Shown here: positions 56,103 to 64,000 of the stretch, in pieces | Layout of the letters: each line of letters opens with the position of its first letter | Position numbering within the stretch: position 1 is the first letter of the stretch | Origin: Hirsutella rhossiliensis | Lineage: Eukaryota > Ascomycota > Sordariomycetes > Hypocreales > Ophiocordycipitaceae | DNA length: 64,000 nucleotides | Direction of reading: 5' to 3' | Assembly (NCBI RefSeq): GCF_020360975.1 | Contig: NW_025408668.1 | Location: 2,666,001 to 2,730,000, forward strand | Translations under genes and position numbers: made by a program | The notes under the pieces: model-generated | Seen by the model: the letters and a program-made list of their open reading frames with translations, nothing else | Databases searched by the model: none | Told to the model about the DNA's origin: nothing

Positions 56103-59100
56103 AACTACGACCTTATTAGTATTATATAGTATAATATTAATAGGTAGGAAATAGCTAACCTATCGATCTTAGAGTAAGCCCTAGAAATAAAAGTAGACCT
56201 TATTTTATTATAAGAGCCTTACCTCTATAAGATCGATAATAGCTATATCCTTATATAGTATCCGGCCTATAACGTTATAACCCTTATCCCTTCTACTATC
56301 TTTCCTAAGCTCGCTAGGAGGCCTAGGGTTATAGCTTATAAGAGGAAGGAAGCTTAGATAGAAGCTAGCCCTAGCTTTAACTTCTTTTACGATCTTAATA
56401 TATAGGCTATAAAAGTAAAAGGTACTAAGCTATTTACCCTTATTAACTTATATAACGAAAAAGAGGTTAAAGGGGCCCTAGCTAGCAAAGGCTAGTAAGG
56501 GCCCCTTATAATAAAAAGGCTGCTATTAATAGCCTAGCTCCTATAGTAGCCCTTCCTATTAATAGGGGACTTTAACCTATACTACCCTTATTAGAACCCT
56601 TTTACGGAACCCTTTAAGGCCTATAAGGTAGAAGCCCTTATTAGCTAGCTCGACTATTATAAGGCTTCCTTACTAATAGACCTTAAGGTAGCTATAGAAG
56701 GTACCTATTAGAGGAAAGGCTTAAAAGGGGCCTCGGTTATAGACCTTACTTTCTATAGCCCCTTTAAATAGCTAACCTAAGCTAACTTCCGCTTCTTAGA
56801 AGCTATAGGCTTAGATTATAAGCCTATAGCCTTTAAAGCTAGCTTAAGGGGCCTTAATAGGCTACTACTAGCTAGGCCTACTACCTATAATTATAGGAAA
56901 GTAGACTAAAAGGTATTTTCGGAATACTTAGCTAAGAAGAAATAGGACCTCCTTATAGCTATAAAGAGGGCTATAAAAAGAGACGACTTAAAAGGGATAG
57001 CTTCCCTTTTAATAAGAACCCTTATAGAGGCCTCGAACGTAGCGATACCGAAAAAGAGGCCTTATAAGGGATCTAAGCCCTAGTAGACCGACGAGCTAAC
57101 CTGCTTTTAGAAAGCCCTAAGCCTAGCCTAACGGGCTTATAGGCTAGCCTAGGACGAGGAGAGCTAGAAGAGCTTTATAGAGGCCTAAAATAGCTTTAAG
57201 TATACTATTAAGGCTACTAAAAAGCAATACTAAGAGAGTTTCTTAATAAAAGTAGTAGGAAAGGATGTCTTTATAGCCTTTTCCTATACTAAGGCTAGAG
57301 CTAACCCTACCCTTCCTAGTATCTCGTATACGAAAGAAGGGATAAAGGTAAAAGCTAATACCTTTACGGAAAAATACGAGGCCTTTCTAATAACCCTTTT
57401 CCCGACCCCGGACCCTAGCCCTAGCCCCCCCCTTAGCCCCCCTTAGAGCCTAGAAAAAGAAGAGCCTCCGGGCTATATAAGTAGTAAGGGCATAGATAAG
57501 TAGGACTAGCTAGAGCTAAAGGACCCTAAGATTAAGAGGGCTATTTTTAGCTCTTTTAATAAGAAAGCCCTTAGCCTAGACTCCCTTAGCTTCCTCCTTA
57601 TTTAATACGCGTATAAGGCTATCCCTATAGTCTTTAATAGGGCCTATAAAGCTCTATTTAACTAAGGATACTACCTTAAAGCGTAGAAGGAAGCTATAAG
57701 AATTATACTTCCTAAGTAAAATAAGCTAGACTATACTATCCCTAAGGCCTATAGGGATATAAGTCTACTTACTTACTTAAGAAAGGTCCTTAAAAAGCTA
57801 TACGCTACCTAGCTAAGCTATTTAGCTAATATAGCCGGGCTTCTAAACCCTACGTAGCTAGGGGGACGAAAATAGCGGTTAGCTATAGATACGGCCTTCC
57901 TCCTTCTATACTATATCTAAAAGAAGCAGGAGTCTAATAAGAAGGCTATTACTAGCACCCTCTTATTAGATATAAAGGGCGCCTTCGATTTTATATCGAA
58001 GGAATAGCTTATAAGGGTCCTAAGGGACTTAAACCTCCCTAAGGCCCTTATAAGCTAGGTAGACTACTTCCTTATTAAAAGGAAGATCTAGCTAGCCTTT
58101 AAGGGGCAAGTCTAGCCCCTTATAGACCTAGTAATAAGGGTGCCTTAAGGGTCCCTTATTAGCCCTATTTTATTCCTCTTATATATAAGGGGGATACTAG
58201 CGGCTAAGGGATACTAGCTATCTTATATAGATAACTTTAATATCTTTATAACGTCGACCTTAGCTAAGAAGAACGTTTAATAACTAGAAGTATTAGCTAC
58301 TAACCTATTTAAATAAGCTAAAAACTAAGGGGTCTACTTCGACCCCTTAAAGATAGAACTTATCTACTTTAGTAGGCAACGGCAGCCTATTTTAGAGGGT
58401 ATAATAGTAGGAGGCTTATTTTTCGAGGTAAAGCCCTTAGTATAGTAGCTAGGGGTCTTCTTTAATTCTAGGCTCCTATTTAAATAATATATTAAGAAGA
58501 AGGTAGCCTCTATATAAGCTGCCTTTAAAGGACTATCCCGCTTAACCTCTATATAAAAAGGCCTATTATTTAGAGCCTCTAGATAGCTTTACTAGGCCTA
58601 CGTAACCTCTATAGTAAACTATAGGGCCTAGCTTTAGTATAAGGGGCCTAAGACCCTTAAGAGCCTAATAAAGCTTTTCTAAAGGCTTTAAAACTAGGCT
58701 CTTTTAAAAGTCTTAGGGGCCTTTAAAGGATCCCCTATTAGGGCTTTAGAAGCTAAAGTAGCCCTACCGCTACTAAAGGTACGATTTAAAAGGGCATGCC
58801 TCTCCTACGCCCTCTAGACCCTATACTTCTTACCTAGTTACCTTATAAGGCAGGCTTACGACCTAGCTATATAGGACGACCTCGCCGACTTAGGCTCTAA
58901 CCTAGGGGCCTTAAGCTATATTAAGCTATATATATAGCTCTTCCGCCTCCTTAAAGGCCTAGTAGCTCTTATAGGACCTAACTATAACTTAGAAAGAAGG
59001 AAAGCTAGCTAGGAGCCCTTATAGGCCCTAGAGCCTAAGGCCTTTATTACGATAATAGAGGCCCCTAAGCCCTTAGCTAAGAAGTAGTACTAACGCCTCT

Positions 59101-60560
59101 TAGCTAGCCTAGCTAGCCTAAAAGACTTCGGGTTATAGCCCCTAGCCTTTTATACTAACAGCTCTAAGGGGTGCCCTAAGGGGTCCTTTATAGAGACTAA
59201 CGCTTACTCCTTCTACGAAATAGGCCTAGAAAATAAGCCTATTAATGCGTACTACGAGAACCTAAGGCCCTTGATTAAAGTAGCTAACGTAGAGCTATTC
59301 GCGATACTAAGGGTCCTAGAGGACCTAGCTAAGAGGCCTCGGCCCTTAAGGCTTAGCCCCCTTAACCCCCTTATAGATACCTATATCTTTATAGATAGCT
59401 AAGCCGCTATAAGGAAGGTTATAGGTTTCTTAGACCTAGCTATATATATTAAAAGGCTCCTATCTAACTTAGAAGCCTTTTATAATATATAGCTATATAT
59501 AATAACCGGTATTATTCCTAAGGGATAAACCTATTAAGGGGTTTATATTAATAGATATAATAAGGCGTGGTCTAGGCAATAATAAGTATATTATATTAGT
59601 AATAAGTCGGAGGTTATAAACTATAGACTATAACTAAGGAATTAAAATTAGAGATAGAATCGTAATAAAGATCTATATTAAAAGCTATTAAGCTATCTAT
59701 TTAAAGGAGTAAAAGTAGGTAGCTATATATACCTATAGAGACTATCCTTAGATTATAGGCCTAGCTATAATCCCTAACGTTAGATTGTATAGAGCGTAGT
59801 AATCTCGTTAATCTTAGATTACTTAGATCTCTACGATCCCCTTAAATATATCTATTAGATAGTCATACCGACTATTTATCTATTAGACTATATTACGTGC
59901 TTAACGCGGTCGACCGTTAGCGGCCTAGTAGCCGTAGTCGTAATACTATACTAGTGCCCTAGCTACCTAAGGATCTTTAATAACAAGCTAGCCGACCAGC
60001 TAGCTAAAAGAGGCTTAGGGGCCCCTACCTAAGGGGCCCCCTTAGTCTCTATTAGCTACTTATAAAGAAAGGTCCGGTAAACTACTAAGGACTATTAAAA
60101 GGGACTCTAGGCTACCGAGGCGGCTAAAGGCCTTAGGGCTAAGGGCCTAGGTAAGCACTATACGTTTATTCGAAAGACCCCCCGCCTAGCCCTTAGCCCG
60201 GAAAAGGACCTTATAGGGAGGCCTAGGCCGACCCTCTCGGCCTTCTACTAGCTCCTCTTTAGGGCCGGCTTCCTATTTTCCTTCTTAAAAAGGACTAATA
60301 AGGTAGACCGAGACGACTACCGCTACGGCTAAGGAAGGTATATAGCTAGGCACCTTATCCTAAGGTGCCCGAACTATAGGAGGGAAAGAGAGGTCCTTTA
60401 CTAGACCTCTAAGAGATAGAAGGGGGCCCTTAGCCTACCTATTCTCTATAGCTCTAAGGAAGGAAGGGAAGCCCTTTTAACCTTCTTAGCTAAAATAGAG
60501 ATAGGGATAGCTAAGTAGCTTAGAAAGGAGTAACCTAGGGGCCCTAGGGTACTTAGGGGG
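56103..60560 (+). pseudogene. LINE ORF2: endonuclease, RT, RNase H (RIP-damaged, split by solo LTR)
   Basis: The N-terminal AP-type endonuclease (about 56103-56830) reads NYDLISII-YNINR at the start, LEIKVDLILL-EPYLY, LLIGDFNLYYPY (GDFN, catalytic) and VIDLTFYSP near its end. RT (about 57650-58620) has a GRK-RLAIDTAFLLLYYI segment, LLLDIKGAFDFISKE (motif A Asp), a GSLISPILFLLYI block and the catalytic motif now LSYIDNFNIFI (family YVDD, one Asp changed). RNase H (from about 59150) has YTNSSKGC, and after the solo LTR ends with KLAD-LAKRGLG (about 59985-60025). A CCHC-like block follows (about 60318-60380, ARHLILRCPN). This domain set is that of Tad/LINE ORF2. The frame is nearly continuous apart from TAG/TAA. 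Confidence 0.88.
59498..59945 (-). repeat. Solo LTR of the G2 family
   Basis: The reverse complement aligns with the G2 LTRs end to end, 448 bp versus 482. It is flanked by a perfect CTATA duplication (59493-59497, 59946-59950). Removing it restores the LINE RNase H frame. It shows that G2 was active after the LINE inserted. Confidence 0.92.
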
Positions 60561-60730
60561 GAAAATTACCGCGCGGGAGGAACTAAACTAACCTTTCCTT
60601 TATCTTTACCTTTATAGCTACCCTTTCCCTAATTAGTTATAAGCCCCTAGGCTCTATAGCTAGCTAGGACTGCTAATAAGGGCCTAGGCCCCTATTAGCC
60701 TCGCTATAGCCCTAGAGGCTATATATAAGT

Positions 60731-60753
60731 AATAATATAAAAATAGAAAAAAA
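60731..60753 (+). other. A-rich tail of the LINE
   Basis: An A-rich stretch ending in AAAAAAA closes the LINE, as expected for target-primed reverse transcription. X copy 3 begins at the next base. Confidence 0.65.
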
Positions 60754-63700
60754 GGTCTAGGAGGTCTCTTTTATATACCTTCCTTACTAATAGAGGCTTA
60801 AAAAGCCGGCCTACTATAAATACTCTATAGGAACCGTCTTCTATAAGCGTTAGATAGAAGTCGGAAAAACGATCGAAATAAGGGAGAGATTAGTCTTCTT
60901 TTATATCGGGCCCTATACCTTCCTTTACTTCTCGAAGCAGGGATAAAAAGGCAGCTAGGTAATCCTTTAAGAGAGAAAGGGGTGCCTTTCCTACCCCCTT
61001 AAGGGTCGAAATAAGAAGACTAATAGAAAAAGCTACTTTTAGATCTTCTTTTTACGTAAGAGGAGGCATAGGAAGGTAGGCGTATTCTAGCTCTACTACT
61101 TTCTTATAGTCTCCTTCTTCGTTTAGATTATCTAATCTTATAGCTTCCTCTTCTTCTTTAAAGTCATTATCCTTAACTACTTTAACGTCGGTTTCTTCTT
61201 CTATTTCCTTATCTAGGACCTCTTTTTAAGACTATTAAGAAGGGGGGATTTAGATCTTTTAAATTAGCTAACGTTAAGAGAGTAAGAAGGGCTATTAATC
61301 CCTCTTTCCGTCGAAGAAGCTAAATTCATCGAAAATTATATCCTTAGTCGAAATAACCTTCTATAAAAGAAGAATCTAGATCCGGAAGATATTTATAGAA
61401 TTATAACTAATAAGGTAACTAATAAAGGCTCTAGGATTAAGCTTTCTTTTCTTCTTCCTTTTTAGCTATATATCGGTAGTTATAGCGTATGCCTTATAGC
61501 TATAGGTATAAAGGTAGGCTAACGAGGCCCTCTTTTTTAAAAAGAGCTTAAGGGGGGATTTTTAGTTTATTCCTTAGGTAGTCCCTATAAGGTCCTTAAG
61601 GTCCCTAGGGGTCTAGTTCTATAAGTAATAGGCGGTCTTAATAACTTCCCTTTAAAGGTTATAGGGAAGCCTTATAGTAAGTCTTATCGTACGGGCCCTT
61701 TCTATTATAACACCCCTTAATCTTTCTGCCCCTCCGTTTTAGGCCTAGGTATTCGGTACTAATAGGAGGGGTAAAATACCCCTTTATCGAAGCTAATTTA
61801 AGATATCCTTTATAAATAGCTCTCCGTTAAACCGTATCTTCTTTACCTTATAGCTAAAGTAGGATTTTATTTAGTTAACGAAGTCCTAAAGGGTAGACTA
61901 GTTATACTTACTTAGGTAGGTCCGTAAGAAATAAGGGAAAACTATCCCTAAAAAAGCGGTTATAAAAAACATTACCTTAACGAAGCTTTCTTAGTCCTTA
62001 GAGACGTTAGTCTAGTCGACCTAAATTTCCTTATATAGCTAGTCCGGCTATAAAGGGGTTTGTTTAGAAATTCGTCTCTTAGTCTTCCCTTAGCTATAGT
62101 ATTTATATTTAATAGTCTTAGGGCCCTTAATTCGAACGCCCTATTACTAGCCTAGCTTATATAAAGCTAGGGGGCCCGGGTAACTAAGTCGTACGTACTA
62201 AAGAAGGCCGTCTCCTTAAGCTGCTAGAAGAGGGTCTTTTATAGTAGACCTATTCCTCCTAGTAAGGAAAGCTAACTTCTTAAGTAGTTCCTTCTTAAGG
62301 ATAGGTCGGAATTCGAGAATAAATTAACTGAATTTCTCCTTAATAAGCCTAATCGTTTAATTCTTCTAGACTAGCCTTATAAGCTTAGAAGTTATATCCT
62401 AGAAGATTCCTTCTTCTTAAAGAAAGCGGAAAGAGATTAAGCTTATTAAAAATCAAGGGTAAAAAGCTACCCTTTTTCGTCGAAGAATTTATATAGACCT
62501 ATTAGGTAATTTTATTTTAAAATTTACCTTTCCGTATCCCTCTATCCGTATAGTTAATTCCCCGGCAATAAGCTATTCCCTCCGTGCTTTTTTAAAGGGC
62601 CGGAATCGTAAGAGGGTATTATAAATATCGAGGGAAGTACTAGAGTTAAGGATAGCTAATTTTCGTAGGGGATAATCGGAGGGCTCTAACGGTTAGTCTT
62701 AGCTTTATTAATCCGTAGGGAAGATAAAGGCTAGATTTACTATACTAACGATTTTTCCTTAAATTTATAGGTCGAATAAGGGTAGCGGCATTAGTTACTA
62801 TTTCTTAGCAACCTAAATCTCGTCTATCTTCTTCTATAACGAGGGGTCCTCCTTAAGAGACTTTTTAATAACGTCTTTTAGTCCCTTAAGAGGCGTAATT
62901 CTAGAAGGTCGACGTTCCTTAAAGACCTACTAGTAGTCTTTTAGCTAATAGGGCCTTTTATACGCTTAGTAGGTAGGTCGATTCCTCCTCGTTCGTTGTC
63001 TCTTTAAGGAGTCCTTATCCCTTTTTAGAAGGTCTACTTAAAAACCCCCCCTTTTTACCCCTTATTACTAATTTTAACGAGGTTCGATTTCGACTAGTTC
63101 CCTGATTTTTCGACTAATAGACTAAAAGGTCTATTAGGGGACTAGTCGGGCCGGACGGACTAACGGGGCCGGGGCCGGGCCCGGAGTAATAGGCGTAGCC
63201 GGGGCCGGTATAGTAGTAGTTAAAGACGGCGTTAAGGCTCTCGAGGGAGGAGGAGCCGGAGGGGAAGCAGTAGCAGCAGCGGGGGCCGTAGTAGGAGGGG
63301 CTATAGCAGCTGCAAGGGTAGTAGGTCGAGCCGTCTAGGTCGAGTACTAGCTACGAAGGAATAAGACTACTTACTATTATACTCTAGCAGCCTCTTTATC
63401 TAGTTCTCGGCTAGCCTCTCGAAAGATAGTCGAGTAACCGTTACTAATAGGCTTTATTAGTAGAGATATATCCTATAGCTACTAGCTGGAAAGAGCTTCT
63501 ATTAAGAAGTATTAGTTAGCTTCCTCGAGGATTTCTTCTTACTTAGCTAGCTATAAAGAGGCTAGAAGGTTCCTAGTAGAAAGGGCTCCTAGGTATACCG
63601 TATAGGTCTTCTTAATACGGTTAGTTATATAGCCCTTCGAGGGAGCTATCGAGGTCTCGAGCTTTAAAAGCTACTACTTAGGGGTCTCTTCTTCTTAAAG

Positions 63701-64000
63701 AGAGATTAGCTTCGCGGTACTAATAGATTCCGTTATCGCTATACGTATAGTAGTTAGTAGCTTCGTCTCGTAAAGATATTCCTTACGGTAACTCTCGTAG
63801 TTACCTAAGGTAGTAGAAAAAGCTCTCTACTATATAGAGGTTAGCTCGGAGAAGAGGGAAGCTCCCTCTATAAATTCCGTTGCCCTAGGACGAAGAGGGG
63901 GCTTAAGAGGGTCCTACTTATTAGAGAAGACTAAATTATAGATAGTTCTATCTATATAAGCCCGTAGCTCCTTTACCTACTTATTTTAATCTTAAGGTTC
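60754..64000 (-). pseudogene. X copy 3, gag to pre-RT region, inverted and truncated
   Basis: The reverse complement matches X copy 1 from about 44170 back to about 40905: Glu-rich segment (about 61080-61200), minisatellite (about 61575-61620), integrase (about 62030-61680), pre-integrase region (about 62450-62150), Ala/Pro-rich linker (about 63330-63180) and gag (about 64000-63380). It contains no LTR within the window. RIP damage is comparable to copy 1. It is truncated at the LINE tail, so RT and RNase H are missing on this side. Confidence 0.85.

Larger units (their letters stand above)
48014..60753 (+). mobile_element. Tad-like LINE (non-LTR retrotransposon), about 6.4 kb net, twice interrupted
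   Basis: After excision of C1 (49541-55387 plus its 5-bp duplication) and of the solo LTR (59498-59945) the remainder is one plus-strand element: 5' region, ORF1 with a zinc-knuckle part, ORF2 with AP-type endonuclease, RT and RNase H, and an A-rich tail (about 60731-60753). This is the organisation of fungal Tad elements. The left boundary is set where X copy 2 homology stops. The right boundary is set where X copy 3 homology begins. No target duplication is visible because the two flanks are different X copies. Confidence 0.82.

Overview
ORGANISM AND CHARACTER. The window looks like repeat-rich heterochromatin of a filamentous ascomycete (Pezizomycotina). I found no intact host gene. Nearly the whole window is depleted of CpA/TpG and enriched in TpA while CpG is kept. 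Decayed reading frames are broken by TAG and TAA with TGA essentially absent. This is the footprint of repeat-induced point mutation (RIP, C to T in CpA context). Chromodomain-bearing Ty3/gypsy elements, a Tad-like LINE and a 49-nt fungal-type intron support the same assignment. All domain positions below are manual readings of decayed frames and are approximate. Names such as Gy1, Gy4, G2, G3, X and C1 are local labels.

LAYOUT. (1) 1-18348: two copies of a minus-strand chromovirus, Gy1. Copy A is 1-847 plus 8606 to about 11260; copy B is about 13143-15346 plus 16697-18348. Copy A is split by a complete 7.75-kb chromovirus, Gy4 (853-8600, 257-bp LTRs). Copy B is split by a LINE-like chimera (15347-16696) and then cut by a copia element, X. 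An antisense accessory reading frame (11535-12476) and a solo copia LTR (12568-13137) lie between the two Gy1 copies. (2) 18349-48013: X copy 2 (plus strand), opened three times: by gypsy G2 (19703-28949), by gypsy G3 (29572-39418) and by a second, complete X (copy 1, 40230-46588). (3) 48014-60753: a Tad-like LINE (plus strand) of about 6.4 kb after removing a complete, younger copia element C1 (49541-55387, minus) and a solo G2-family LTR (59498-59945). (4) 60754-64000: X copy 3 on the minus strand, running off the window.

HOW IT FITS TOGETHER. Six insertions can be closed precisely because their 5-bp target duplications survive, sometimes with one side altered: Gy4 CGTAC/TATAC, G2 CCTAC, G3 TTAAC, X1 ATAAC/ATAAT, C1 ATAAG and two solo LTRs ACTTT and CTATA. 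For several of them the empty site is visible in another copy inside the window. Relative ages follow: Gy1 and the LINE are hosts; X2 is inside Gy1; G2, G3 and X1 are inside X2; C1 and the G2 solo LTR are inside the LINE; the chimeras are inside Gy1 and G2.

MOST INTERESTING. Three gypsy lineages seem to carry an extra, non-gag/pol reading frame between the end of pol and the 3' LTR. In Gy4 it is antisense, about 528 codons, with a spliceable intron. A similar antisense frame (314 codons) occupies the equivalent place beside Gy1. In G3 it is a sense frame of about 609 codons. I recognise none of these proteins. Two LINE-like insertions share a 3' end but have different 5' bodies, one containing a 0.7-kb island that escaped RIP and so may be single-copy sequence.
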